Below are positions 17,334 to 26,642 of a stretch of DNA of 64,000 nt, piece by piece (the stretch's first letter is position 1; the number at the start of each line of letters is the position of its first letter). The notes beneath the pieces were generated by a model that saw only the letters and a list, made by a program, of their open reading frames with translations, did not search any database and was not told the origin of the DNA. The DNA comes from Streptomyces chromofuscus. GTDB lineage: Bacteria; Actinomycetota; Actinomycetes; Streptomycetales; Streptomycetaceae. The position numbers were made by a program, and so were the translations under genes. The stretch is taken from positions 7,419,283 through 7,483,282 of the forward strand of contig NZ_CP063374.1 of the NCBI RefSeq assembly GCF_015160875.1. The letters are read 5' to 3'.

Positions 17334-17698
17334 CGGTGCGCCTCCTTTGCTTCCCAGGGAGCTTCAACATAGCTCACGCACCGTGTCGATCAGGGGCGCA
17401 CGCCCGGCGCGGGGGCGGGGCGGCCGGGACGTGGGAGGGCCCTGCCCGCGGGGGTCGGCCGGGGTGGGGCCGGGTGCTGTCCGGACGGGACTCGGTCGGG
17501 GGTGGGTGCTCCGGCGGTAATGGTTGGCGGCCGTGATCGGCGACGCGGCGGGCGACGCCCACGGCGAACCGGAGCTGACGCTTCAGCCGCGCTGGTGCCG
17601 CGACAGGCAACGCTCACCCCGTCGCGACGCCCGGCACGCCCCCTTGCCGCACCGGACGCCGCTCCTTGCCGGGCAAGCGTTGCCCGCCGCGGCACTAG
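17334..17698. other. intergenic region before the IS element
   Basis: I see no gene in these 365 bp. Open frames occur on both strands but lack starts with ribosome sites and any recognisable product. A perfect hairpin CGGGCAA-GCG-TTGCCCG is present near 17670-17686, close to the IS end, which could be a small terminator remnant. The IS target duplication CTAG occupies 17695-17698. Confidence 0.4.
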
Positions 17699-19137
17699 TA
17701 GTGCTTGGTCAGGTTCGTATCGGGGTTGGTATGTCGCGGTGGCAGGTGGGGCAGGCGCCGGTCCAGAGAGCGAGGAGGGTCTGCAGCTCGCGGACGACCT
17801 GGTAGAGGCTCAGGCCGACGCCGCGTCTTTTGGGGCTCGTGCCAGTCGTTGCAGGGTGCAGAAGGCGTGGGCGACGGAGACGAGGGTGACGTGGTGGTGC
17901 CAGCCGTTCCAGGTGCGGCCCTCGAAGTGGGCCAGGCCCAGGGCCTGCTTCATCTCGCGGTAGTCGTGCTCGATGCGCCGGCGAAGCTTGGCAAGCCGGA
18001 CCAGGGTGGTCAGCGGGGTGTCGGCGGGCAGGTCGGACAGCCAGAACTGGACCGGCTCGCTCTCCCCGGCGGGCCATTCGGCCAGCAGCCAGCACTCGGG
18101 CAGTTCCGGGCCGTCGGCGGCCTGCCGGATCTCGCGCCCGGCAGGCCGGATGCGCAAGGCCACGAACCGGGAGTACATGCGCTTGAAGCCGGAGCGGCCG
18201 GTGCCGGGCCGGGAGCCTCACGCCACTGGACGGGCCGTGCGGTCTTCCGGCCGGCCGCGATGACCAGCTCTTTCACCGACCGCGGCTTGTCCGGGTACTT
18301 CGGCACCGGCGGCCGTCCCGTCCCGGAGTACGGCTCGCACACCGGCACCGCGTCGCCGGGATGAGCCGACAGCGTGGTGGAGATCCCGACCATGTAATGC
18401 ATGCCGCGGGCGTTCAGGCCGAGCCGGAAGGCCGCGGCGTCGCCGTATCCGGCGTCCGCGATGGCCAGCGGCACCTCGATCCCCCAGGAACGGGTCTCGT
18501 CAGCCATGTCCAGAGCCAGCTGCCACTTCTCCACATGGCCGACGTCGTCGGGGATGCCGCAGGACCGGCGGCGGGCGACCTTGTCCGCATCCGCCTTCGG
18601 CGCTGCGGGATCCCAGGTCTGCGGCAAAACAGCCGCCAGTTGACCGCAGCCGAGGCATGGTCGGAGGCCAGGTGCAGCGAGACCCCCACCTGGCAGTTGG
18701 TGACCTTGCCCGCGGTGCCGGTGTACTGCCGCGACACGCACGCCGAGGCACTGCCGTCCTTCAGGAAGCCGGTGTCGTCGAAGACCAGCACGGTCGGCCG
18801 GATCTCCGTCTCCATCCTCCAGGCCAGACGGGCCCGGATATGGGCCGGATCCCACGGGCTGGTGGTGATGAAGTGGGCCAGGGCCTGCCGGTTCCCGTCC
18901 TCCCCGAGGCGGGCAGCCATCGGCTCGACCGACTTGCGTTTGCCGTCGGTCAGCAGTCCGCGCAGGTAGACCTGGCCCCACCGGCGCTGGTCGTTGCGCG
19001 CGAACGGCTCGAACACCTCCGCTGCGAACGCCTCCAACTCACCACGCACCGCAGCTATCTCGTCTGGAGTCACACGCCCTCAACGACCTACCGAACCAAA
19101 AGACACGCTCAGCACATCTAAATCTGACCAAGCACTA
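17699..19137 (-). mobile_element. IS701-family insertion sequence, 1439 bp, decayed
   Basis: The element is bounded by 14-bp perfect terminal inverted repeats (TAGTGCTTGGTCAG at both ends, reading inward). It is flanked by the 4-bp direct repeat CTAG at 17695-17698 and 19138-19141. CTAG fits the YTAR target preference of the IS701 family. The single encoded transposase on the minus strand carries the family DDE motifs but has two frameshifts. The intact ends and target duplication show a simple, relatively recent insertion. Confidence 0.85.
17810..19073 (-). pseudogene. IS701-family DDE transposase with two frameshifts
   Basis: The coding sequence reads in three successive frames. The N-terminal part from 19073 contains VLVFDDTGFLKDG (first Asp). 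A one-base loss near 18625 (expected LFLPQTWDP, found a shifted CTGTTTTGCC) moves to the frame with AIADAGYGDAAAF (second Asp). A second one-base loss near 18215 (expected WREGSRPG) moves to the frame with HDYREMKQALGLAHFEGR (catalytic Glu). The parts together give about 420 residues, the usual length. Two independent shifts argue for inactivation, though base-calling errors in GC-rich DNA could also produce them. Confidence 0.8.
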
Positions 19138-19770
19138 CTAGTCGATGGTCACGACCAGGTCCGCCCGGTCCCGGGTGGCCCCGACCGTCTCGGCGTTGCG
19201 CTGGTCCGTGCCCAGCACCCACGCCACCGCCTCCTCGTGGCCCTTGCCGAACTCCTCGTGCCGGGCGACGAGACGGCGGATCCGCTCCGGCTCGGGCAGC
19301 TCGCAGAACCACACCTCGTCCAGCGCGGGCCGGACCCGTGCCCACGCACCCGTGTCGAGGAGCAGGTAGTTGCCCTCGGTCACGACGAGCCGGGCGGTCG
19401 GCGGGACGGGGATCGCGCCCGCGATCGGCTGCTCCAGGACACGCTCGAAGCCGGGCGCGTACACCACGTCCTCGCCGTCCTCGCGCAGCCGCCGCAGCAA
19501 AGCCGCGTATCCGGCCGCGTCGAAGGTGTCGGGCGCTCCCTTGCGGTCACGGCGGCCGAGCCGGTCGAGTTCGACGTCGGCGAGGTGGAAACCGTCCATC
19601 GGGACGTGCGCGACCCACGGCCGGCCGGTGCCGTTCAGCTCCCGGACCAGGCGTTCGGCGAGGGTGGTCTTGCCCGAGCCGGGACCGCCGGCGACACCGA
19701 GGAGGGCGCGGCGGCCGTCCGCCGCCAGGGCGCGGGCGCGGGCGAGGAGGTCGTCGAAGGTCACCGGCAC
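19138..19770 (-). CDS. P-loop nucleoside/nucleotide kinase family protein
   Basis: This 210-residue protein of the phosphoribulokinase/uridine kinase/PanK type has a P-loop GGPGSGKTT at 28-36, the substrate-binding VPMDGFHLADVELDRLGRRD near 56, and a lid region with R/H-rich helices near 165-180. The phosphate acceptor is probably a nucleoside, sugar or pantothenate-like molecule and cannot be fixed by eye. The start is GTG 19770. The IS inserted exactly at its stop: the CTAG target duplication supplies the TAG stop, so the protein is unchanged. It is divergent from the HAD/GH65 pair. Confidence 0.85.
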   Translation of the reverse strand: MPVTFDDLLARARALAADGRRALLGVAGGPGSGKTTLAERLVRELNGTGRPWVAHVPMDGFHLADVELDRLGRRDRKGAPDTFDAAGYAALLRRLREDGEDVVYAPGFERVLEQPIAGAIPVPPTARLVVTEGNYLLLDTGAWARVRPALDEVWFCELPEPERIRRLVARHEEFGKGHEEAVAWVLGTDQRNAETVGATRDRADLVVTID

Positions 19771-19909
19771 ACAGCGAGTGTGTCATCCGGGTGGCGGGCG
19801 AGCAGGTGCGGCTGCGGAAGAGACCACCCCACGGCCCGAATCGATCCGTGTGGCCCGCGCCACCCACAGGCCACCCACTGGACCGCGTCGTGCGGGGAAC
19901 CGGTCCTTC

Positions 19910-20650
19910 ATGACGGAGCTCGGTCTTCCCGAAGAAATCCTGGCCTGCCTCTTCGACCTCGACGGGGTCGTCACCAAGACGGCCGTGGTCCACGCCGCCG
20001 CCTGGAAGGAGACCTTCGACGCCTTCCTGCGCGAGCGCGAGGGCGAGAACTTCCGGCCGTTCGACGCCGGCGCCGACTACGACGAGTACGTCGACGGCCG
20101 CCCCCGCGCGGACGGCGTGCGCACCTTCCTCGCCTCCCGCGGTATCCACCTGCCCGAAGGCACTCCCGACGACCCGCCCGACGCCCCGACCGTGCACGGC
20201 GTCGGCAACCGCAAGAACGACCTCCTCCTGGAGAAGATCCGCACCGGCGGCGTCCAGGCCTACGACAGCACCCTGCGCTACATCGAGGCGGTCCGCGCCC
20301 GGGGCCTGCGCACCGCGATCGTCTCCTCCAGCGCCAACTGCCGCGACGTGCTGCGGTCGATCGGCGCCGAGGACCTGTTCGACGTGCGCATCGACGGCGT
20401 CGTCGCGGCGGAGCGCGAGCTGCCGGGGAAGCCCCATCCGGACACCTTCCTGGCCGCCGCCCGCGACCTCGGCGTCGAGGCCCGTCACGCGGCCGTGTTC
20501 GAGGACGCGCTGGCCGGCATGGACGCGGGGCGTGCGGGCAGCTTCGGTCATGTCGTGGGCGTCGACCGCGCCGGACAGGCCGACGCCCTGTACGCGCACG
20601 GCGCGGACCGGGTCGTACAGGATCTCGCCGAACTGGGGGGCAAGGAGTGA
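19910..20650 (+). CDS. beta-phosphoglucomutase-type HAD hydrolase
   Basis: This 246-residue HAD-superfamily protein has nucleophile motif DLDGV (D16, acid D18), a cap domain (GVGNRKNDLLLEKI region), a Ser-rich motif II (AIVSSSANC near 139-147) and motif III/IV (GKPHPDTFLAAA, VFEDALAGMDAG). It should interconvert beta-glucose-1-phosphate and glucose-6-phosphate. The next gene, a GH65 phosphorylase, overlaps its stop by four bases (GTGA), so the two form a phosphorolysis-plus-isomerisation module. Confidence 0.88.
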   Translation: MTELGLPEEILACLFDLDGVVTKTAVVHAAAWKETFDAFLREREGENFRPFDAGADYDEYVDGRPRADGVRTFLASRGIHLPEGTPDDPPDAPTVHGVGNRKNDLLLEKIRTGGVQAYDSTLRYIEAVRARGLRTAIVSSSANCRDVLRSIGAEDLFDVRIDGVVAAERELPGKPHPDTFLAAARDLGVEARHAAVFEDALAGMDAGRAGSFGHVVGVDRAGQADALYAHGADRVVQDLAELGGKE

Positions 20651-22989
20651 TCACACAGGGGGCGTACGCCGTCGAGCCGTGGACGGTGCGGGAGACGGAC
20701 CTCAGGCTCGACGTGCTGGCACAGAGCGAGTCCGTGTTCGCGCTGTCCAACGGCCACGTCGGCTGGCGCGGCAACCTCGACGAGGGCGAGCCGCACGGCC
20801 TGCCCGGCTCGTACCTCAACGGGGTGCACGAGCTGCATCCGCTGCCGTACGCCGAGGCCGGGTACGGCTATCCGGAGTCCGGTCAGACGGTCATCAACGT
20901 CACCAACGGCAAGGTGGTCCGGCTCCTGGTCGACGACGAGCCGTTCGACCTGCGCTACGGGCGGCTCGTCGCGCACGAGCGCACGCTGGACCTGCGCCGG
21001 GGCGTCCTGGAGCGGGTCTGCGAGTGGACCTCGCCGGCCGGGAGGACGGTGCGGGTGCGCTCGACGCGGCTGGTGTCGCTCACGCAGCGGGCGATCGCCG
21101 CCGTGGCGTACGAGGTGGAGCCCGTGGACAGCCGCACGCGGGTGGTGATCCAGTCGGAGCTGGTCGCCAACGAGAGCCTGCCCGAGCCGAACGGCGACCC
21201 GCGAGCCGCCCGGGCGCTGAAGTCGCCGCTGGAGCCGGAGGAGGACTTCGCCGACGGCCTGCGCCTGCGTCTGGTGCACCGCACCCGGCGCAGCGGCCTG
21301 CGCGTCGCCGTGGCCGCCGACCACGTCGTCTCCGGCCCCGAGCGCACGACCACCCACAGCGAGAGCAACGTGGACGTGTCCCGCCTGACCGTCACCTCCG
21401 TGCTCGACCCCGGACAGCGGCTGCGGTTGGAGAAGCTGGTCGCGCACGGCTGGTCCGGCGCCCGCTCCCGGCCCGCGATGAGCGACCAGGTCGAGGCGGC
21501 GCTGGCGGCGGCCGCGCACAGCGGCTGGCAGGGGCTGCTCGACGAACAGCGCGCCTGTCTGGACGAATTCTGGGGGCGGGCCGACGTCGAGGTCGACGGC
21601 GACGAGGAGATCCAGCAGGCGGTCCGCTTCGCCCTCTTCCACGTCCTGCAGGCCGGCGCCCGCGCGGAGGGGCGGGCGATCCCGGCGAAGGGCCTGACCG
21701 GCTCCGGCTACGACGGCCACGCCTTCTGGGACAGCGAGACCTTCGTACTGCCCCTGCTGACCTACACCTCGCCCGACGCGGTCGCCGAGGCGCTGCGCTG
21801 GCGGCAGAACACGCTGCCCGCCGCCCGGGAACGCGCCGCCCAACTCGGGCTGCGCGGCGCCGCGTTCCCCTGGCGCACGATCGACGGCTCCGAGGGCTCG
21901 GCGTACTGGCCCGCCGGGACCGCCGCCTTCCACGTCAACGCCGACATAGCCGATGCCGTGGTCCGCTACGTCGCGGCGACCGGCGACCGCGACTTCGAAC
22001 GGGACACGGGCGTGGAACTGCTGGTGGAGACCGCCCGGTTGTGGCGCTCCCTCGGTCACCACGACCACCGCGGCGCCTTCCACATCGACGGGGTCACCGG
22101 CCCGGACGAGTACAGCGCGATCGCCGACGACAACACGTACACCAACCTGATGGCCCGGGCGAACCTGCTGGCCGCCGCCGACGTGGTCGAACGCCACCCG
22201 GAACAGGCCGCGCGGATGGACGTGGACGACGAGGAGAGCGCCGCCTGGCGCGACGCCGCCGGCGCGATGAACATCCCGTACAACGACGACCTCGGCGTGC
22301 ACGAGCAGCACGCGGGCTTCACCCGTTACCAGCGCTGGGACTTCGCGGCGACCGGCCCCGACCGCTTCCCGCTGATGCTGCACTTCCCGTACTTCGACCT
22401 GTACCGCAAGCAGGTCGTCAAGCAGGCGGACCTGGTCCTGGCGCTGTACACCTGCGGCAGCCACTTCGACGACGAGCAGATCGCCCGCAACTTCGCCTAC
22501 TACGAGCCGCTCACGGTCCGGGACTCCTCGCTCTCCGCCTGCGTGCAGGCCGTGATCGCCGCCCAGGCCGGCCACCTCGGCCTCGCCTACGACTACACCG
22601 TCGAGGCGGCCCTGATGGACCTGGCCGACCTGGAGCAGAACACCCGCGACGGGCTGCACATCGCGTCGCTGGCCGGTACGTGGACGGCGCTGGTCGCCGG
22701 TTTCGGCGGTATGCGGCGCGACGGCGACACGCTCGGCTTCGCACCCCGGCTGCCCGAACGGTTCAGCCGGCTCGCCTTCACCATCCAGCTCCTCGACCGC
22801 CGCCTGCGCGTGGAGATCACCCCCGACAAGGCCACGTACACCCTGCTGTCCGGCCCACCCCTGAGGATCGGCCACCACGGCGAGTCCCTGAGCGTCGGCA
22901 CGGACAGCCCCGCCGTCCGCACGGTCCCCCCGGCGCCAGTCCGCCCGACCCCCGAACAGCCCCCGCACCGCACACCGAACGCCCGCTGA
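20647..22989 (+). CDS. glycoside hydrolase family 65 disaccharide phosphorylase
   Basis: This 780-residue GH65 protein has an N-terminal beta-sandwich (about 1-270), linker, (alpha/alpha)6 barrel (about 315-690) and a small C-terminal sheet. It has FWDSETF at 360-366, the general-acid Glu E488 in GVTGPDEYS, and the KQADLVLAL phosphate-site segment near 593. Phosphorylases of this family split maltose, trehalose, kojibiose or nigerose into glucose plus beta-glucose-1-phosphate; which disaccharide is not clear by eye. The partner HAD enzyme directly upstream removes the sugar phosphate into glycolysis. Length equals the family norm. GTG 20647 overlaps the HAD stop. Confidence 0.9.
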   Translation: MITQGAYAVEPWTVRETDLRLDVLAQSESVFALSNGHVGWRGNLDEGEPHGLPGSYLNGVHELHPLPYAEAGYGYPESGQTVINVTNGKVVRLLVDDEPFDLRYGRLVAHERTLDLRRGVLERVCEWTSPAGRTVRVRSTRLVSLTQRAIAAVAYEVEPVDSRTRVVIQSELVANESLPEPNGDPRAARALKSPLEPEEDFADGLRLRLVHRTRRSGLRVAVAADHVVSGPERTTTHSESNVDVSRLTVTSVLDPGQRLRLEKLVAHGWSGARSRPAMSDQVEAALAAAAHSGWQGLLDEQRACLDEFWGRADVEVDGDEEIQQAVRFALFHVLQAGARAEGRAIPAKGLTGSGYDGHAFWDSETFVLPLLTYTSPDAVAEALRWRQNTLPAARERAAQLGLRGAAFPWRTIDGSEGSAYWPAGTAAFHVNADIADAVVRYVAATGDRDFERDTGVELLVETARLWRSLGHHDHRGAFHIDGVTGPDEYSAIADDNTYTNLMARANLLAAADVVERHPEQAARMDVDDEESAAWRDAAGAMNIPYNDDLGVHEQHAGFTRYQRWDFAATGPDRFPLMLHFPYFDLYRKQVVKQADLVLALYTCGSHFDDEQIARNFAYYEPLTVRDSSLSACVQAVIAAQAGHLGLAYDYTVEAALMDLADLEQNTRDGLHIASLAGTWTALVAGFGGMRRDGDTLGFAPRLPERFSRLAFTIQLLDRRLRVEITPDKATYTLLSGPPLRIGHHGESLSVGTDSPAVRTVPPAPVRPTPEQPPHRTPNAR

Positions 22990-23030
22990 ACCCCGGTGCC
23001 GCCCGGCACGGGCGCGTGCGTCGGGGTTCA
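22987..23030. terminator. bidirectional hairpin built from two stop codons
   Basis: The outer arms TGAACCCCG (22987-22995) and CGGGGTTCA (23022-23030) are perfect complements. The first begins with the GH65 stop codon and the second ends with the stop of the convergent peptidase gene. An inner hairpin GTGCCG/CGGCAC sits inside. The structure can serve as a terminator for both convergent genes. There is no T-run, as is usual in Streptomyces. Confidence 0.65.
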
Positions 23031-23744
23031 GCCGGGGAGCGGGCGCGGCGCCAGGGCCCGCTCCACCGTCCCGCCCCGGCCGTCCGGCTCCACCCGGTAC
23101 AGATGGGCGTCCGGCGCGCGCGTCACCGCCTCCGTCAGCTCCCCGTCCGTGAACAGCGCCCCCACCCCGTCGTCCAGCGCCCACCCGGCGGGCAGCGCGC
23201 CGCTCGCCACCGCCTCCCGGTACGAGGGGCGGCGGCCCGGTTCGCTGTCGTAGTGCGGGCAGACCGACCCGGGGAGCAGGCCCAGGCCGTCCGCCAGGAA
23301 GGTCAGCGGGCCGAAGGAGTCGGTGTGCGAGCCCTCGGCCCAGCAGTTGGCGCCGGCGCTGATCCCGCAGAGCAGGGTCCCGCCGCCGCAGGCCTCGGCG
23401 AGCAGCCGGTCGACGCCGTGCGTGCGCCAGACGGCCAGCAGGTTCGCGGTGTTGCCGCCGCCGACGTACACCACGTCCTGCGCGAGCAGGAACGCCCGCA
23501 GCTCCGGGTCGGCCAACTCCCGTCGGAACAGCGGCAGTACCGTCGCCTCGCACCGCCGTCGTCCGAACGCGTCGAGGAACCGCTCGACGTAGGCGGGCGC
23601 GTCGCCGCTCGCGGTGGGCACGAAGCACACCCTCGGCCGGGCCGCACGTGCGTGGCCGAGCACCCAGTCGTCCAGCAGTCCGTCCTCGTCCGTGGAGAAG
23701 CCTCCGCCGAGCAGGGCCAGACGGAGTGGGGGAGCGGCGGTCAC
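23028..23744 (-). CDS. peptidase E (S51 family) / class I amidotransferase-like protein
   Basis: This 238-residue protein has the S51 fold: YVGGGNTANLL near 93-103 and nucleophile elbow GISAGA with S129. The family includes aspartyl dipeptidase (peptidase E) and cyanophycinase. Length is typical for peptidase E and the substrate is probably an N-terminal Asp dipeptide, by family inference. It is convergent with GH65 and shares a terminator hairpin with it. ATG 23744 fits the first beta strand (LRLALLGGGF). Confidence 0.85.
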   Translation of the reverse strand: MTAAPPLRLALLGGGFSTDEDGLLDDWVLGHARAARPRVCFVPTASGDAPAYVERFLDAFGRRRCEATVLPLFRRELADPELRAFLLAQDVVYVGGGNTANLLAVWRTHGVDRLLAEACGGGTLLCGISAGANCWAEGSHTDSFGPLTFLADGLGLLPGSVCPHYDSEPGRRPSYREAVASGALPAGWALDDGVGALFTDGELTEAVTRAPDAHLYRVEPDGRGGTVERALAPRPLPG

Positions 23745-23793
23745 GGCGTGCCTTCCGGAGGCGGGGACTGGAGCGCGTTCAGTCTGCCAGGGG

Positions 23794-24747
23794 TCACACC
23801 CGCAGCTGGCCCCGCCATTTGGTGATCTCCTTCGTCGGTTCCCCGGTGTACGACCACGGCGTGCGCGTGAACCGGCGTCCGAGCAGCCGCAGCAGTTCGG
23901 CCGCGACGTCCTGGGCGCCGGCGTGACAGGCCCCGTGGGCGAGGTAGTTGAGGTCGCGCAGCTCGACCGGGGTGACCGGGGTGTCCGGGCGTTCCAGGAT
24001 CCAGCGCTGCCAGGTGCGGCGTACGTCGCTGACGGCGCCGTCGTGGTCCCAGTGCTGCCCGAGCCCGACGGCGGAGTGACGGCCGCGGGCGGCGTCCAGT
24101 GCGTAGCGGAACTCCTCGACGCGGGCGTACTGCACCAGCACGGGCAGCGCGCAGCCCGGCGGGGCCACTCCGGCGGCCTCGCGGGCGAAGTCGTACATCA
24201 GGCCGTGGGTGCCGTGCCAGCGGGAGGAGTAGTAGTGCAGGACCTGGAGGTGGCCCTCGATGCTGTACGGGTCACGCCGGTGCAACTCGTCCCACCAGCG
24301 GGCCAGTTCCCCGCGCCGCACCCCCTGCGGGTAGAGGCGGGCCACGGAGATCAGCGACACCAGCGGCGTCGGGTCCGCGGGGTACGCCTCCGTGGCCCGC
24401 ACGCACGCCAGGACGGCGCCGTCGATGCGCTCCCGGTCGATCGGCACGCCCCGCCCGGCCGCGATGGCCAGGTCGAACGCCCGGGCCGTCTCGGTCGCGG
24501 CCCGCAGCACCAGCGCGTCGGCGCTTCGGGGTTCGGCGGCCAGCCAGGACTCCACCGCCGAACTGCCCGCGCAGGCCTGCGCGAGCAGCCGCACCCGGTG
24601 GCCCCGCAGGGCCCAGTCGGCGCCGGTGGACCGCAGCAGCTCACGCAGCCCCTGCCAGCGGCCGATGACGATGTCGTGGCGGGCCGCGGTGAGGTCCGCG
24701 TCCCCGCAGTCGGGGTCGAAGTCGGGGACGAAGCGGTCGCGCGCCAT
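23794..24747 (-). CDS. conserved hypothetical protein, possible helical repeat
   Basis: This 317-residue protein is rich in helices with repeated W/R-containing motifs (ARHDIVIGRWQGLRELLRST, ARWWDELHRRDPYSIEGHLQ, RRTWQRWILERPD). It looks like a tetratricopeptide-like or HEAT-like scaffold, perhaps of the DUF4034 kind, but I cannot assign a confident family. No signal peptide or membrane segment is seen. It ends 13 bp before the start-side neighbour, the permease ending at 24761, and may be co-transcribed with it. Confidence 0.7.
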   Translation of the reverse strand: MARDRFVPDFDPDCGDADLTAARHDIVIGRWQGLRELLRSTGADWALRGHRVRLLAQACAGSSAVESWLAAEPRSADALVLRAATETARAFDLAIAAGRGVPIDRERIDGAVLACVRATEAYPADPTPLVSLISVARLYPQGVRRGELARWWDELHRRDPYSIEGHLQVLHYYSSRWHGTHGLMYDFAREAAGVAPPGCALPVLVQYARVEEFRYALDAARGRHSAVGLGQHWDHDGAVSDVRRTWQRWILERPDTPVTPVELRDLNYLAHGACHAGAQDVAAELLRLLGRRFTRTPWSYTGEPTKEITKWRGQLRV

Positions 24748-24760
24748 CGAGGTCTCTCTC

Positions 24761-26233
24761 TCAGAAGTCGGTGGAGAGACCCTCGTGGCTGCGGGAGGTC
24801 GCGACCGCGTGGCCGCCGGGCGGGTAGTCCGGAGCGATGGCGCGGGTCGCGTCCAGGCGGTCCGGGCGGTAGTAGTCGCTGCCCCGGTGCCGGTACCAGA
24901 GCATCGGGACCAGGCCCACGGCGAGCCCGCCGACGCCGATCGCCACCGCGGTCGCGCTCAACTCGCCCAGCGACTCCACGAAGACCCAGAACATGAACAG
25001 CGAGCCGAGCAGCGGCCACACCCCGCCGAGCACGAAGTGCACCGGCGAGCGGAGCAGCATCCCGCGGTAGGCGACGACCGCGGCGAGACCGGCCAGGCCG
25101 TAGTACACGGCGATCTGCAGTCCGATCGCGGAGATGGCCTCGGACAGGATGTCGCCCACCGAGCCCAGCGCGTTGGCGGCGGCGAACATCGCCAGCGCCA
25201 CCGCGCCGACCACGGTGATCGCCACCCACGGCGTGTTCCACCGGCGGTGCACCCGGCCCAGCGCGGCCGGCATCGTCCGGTCCCGGCCCATCGCGAACAG
25301 CGACCGCGTCACCTGGATCAGGGTCGTCTCCAGCGTGGCGACCGTCGACAGCATCACCGCCACGACGATCAGCCTCCCGCCCCAGCCCGGCCAGATCTCG
25401 TCGCCGAGCACGGCCAGCACGTCGGCGCCGTTCTCCTCGATCTGCCGGGCGGACAGCACGATGTTCACCGCGATGGTGAACACCAGGAACAGCAGGAACA
25501 CGATGCCGACGCCGATGAGTCCGGCGAGGCCCGTCGTACGGCGGCTGTTGCGGGTCTCCTCGCTGAGGTTGCAGGTGACGTCCCAGCCCCAGTAGTAGAA
25601 GGCGGCGACCAGCGCGCCCGACGCGAAGCCCGACAGGCCGTCGAAGTGGCCGAAGCCGAGCCAGGACCAGTCGAACGCGCGCGCGTTGTCCGAGTGCAGC
25701 AGCGCCAGCAGCGCGAACACGGCCAGGACGACCAGCTCGACACCCGACATCAGCAGCTGCGCGCGCACGGTCAGCCGCGCGCCCCCGAGCACCACCAGCA
25801 GCATCACCAGGAACCAGCCCGCGCCGACCACCGAGGCGAGCGCCGTGTCGTCCGCCAGGTCCCCGTCGAACAGGGCCAGCGTCATCGACCCCGCGGGCAG
25901 CGAACCGGCCACCATGAAGATGGTCGCCGACACCACCAGTGCCCAGCCGCTGATGAACCCCAGGAACGGGTGGAGGGTACGGCCCACCCAGGAGTAACTG
26001 GCGCCCGCGTTCACGTCGATGCGGCTGAGATAACTGAACGCCAGCGCGATCCCCAGCATGGGGATCGCGCAGTACAGCAGAGCCGCCGGGCCGGCCAGCC
26101 CCACCGCCCCGAACAGAACGGCCGTGGTCGCGGCCAGCGAGTACGCCGGGGCGCTGCCCGCGACCGCCATCACCACGGTGTCGAACGTACCGAGGGCACC
26201 TGCCTGGAGCCCTCTGCCCGTGCTCTTGCTCAT
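24761..26233 (-). CDS. APC-family amino acid permease
   Basis: This 490-residue integral membrane protein has about 12 hydrophobic segments. It has the APC-family start GALGTFDTVVMAVAGSAPAYSLAATTA and a central conserved region (FYYWGWDVTCNLSEETRNS near 240-260). It should import amino acids or polyamines by proton symport. ATG 26233 precedes the conserved start; the upstream frame of 26 codons is unlikely to be translated. Its stop lies only 13 bp from the start of the hypothetical gene at 24747. The promoter region has a TATCAT hexamer and a CACAC/GTGTG repeat. Confidence 0.9.
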   Translation of the reverse strand: MSKSTGRGLQAGALGTFDTVVMAVAGSAPAYSLAATTAVLFGAVGLAGPAALLYCAIPMLGIALAFSYLSRIDVNAGASYSWVGRTLHPFLGFISGWALVVSATIFMVAGSLPAGSMTLALFDGDLADDTALASVVGAGWFLVMLLVVLGGARLTVRAQLLMSGVELVVLAVFALLALLHSDNARAFDWSWLGFGHFDGLSGFASGALVAAFYYWGWDVTCNLSEETRNSRRTTGLAGLIGVGIVFLLFLVFTIAVNIVLSARQIEENGADVLAVLGDEIWPGWGGRLIVVAVMLSTVATLETTLIQVTRSLFAMGRDRTMPAALGRVHRRWNTPWVAITVVGAVALAMFAAANALGSVGDILSEAISAIGLQIAVYYGLAGLAAVVAYRGMLLRSPVHFVLGGVWPLLGSLFMFWVFVESLGELSATAVAIGVGGLAVGLVPMLWYRHRGSDYYRPDRLDATRAIAPDYPPGGHAVATSRSHEGLSTDF

Positions 26234-26642
26234 GCCTGTGCTGCTTTCGACTTGCACGACGCGAGGGCGAACGCCTCGACGGCGTAAGTGGTGTGGGGGG
26301 TGAACCCGCATCCGGCCGAAGAGGGATGGCCTCGGGCCGGAGCGGCGGAAACGCGGGGAGGTGGGCGGTGTGGGCCGCCCGTTGTCGGACGGTCACACCG
26401 TGTGTGCGAGTGATGATAGCCCCGCGCGTCGGCCTCGCACGATGGGTCCCCGCGGAAATCCCCCGGACTGGCCCGGCGCCAACTCCCCTGCCGGTCAGGG
26501 AGCTTGCCGCGCGAGAAGCGGAACCGGCCTGGCGCCGCGCGGGCCGCCGTGGAGGAAGCGTGATTGGAGCGCGCCCGACGGGAAACGCGGACAGGGACCA
26601 ACGCGAGATCGACCAGTCGACGCAGGCCGACAGGAGGCAGCC
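26234..26642. other. divergent promoter region of permease and DUF5709 genes
   Basis: The 409-bp gap has no supported gene. For the permease the minus strand shows TATCAT near 26412-26417, preceded by an imperfect repeat GGTCACACCGTGTGTGCG (about 26391-26408) that could bind a GntR-type or other regulator. For the DUF5709 gene the plus strand ends with CAGGAGG eight bases before its ATG. Confidence 0.4.

Noticed and set aside
20548..23628. 1026-codon minus-strand frame across HAD/GH65 genes
   Set aside because: It is a shadow of GH65. Products on that strand are low-complexity Val/Gly/Arg, and GH65 motifs are in the plus strand.
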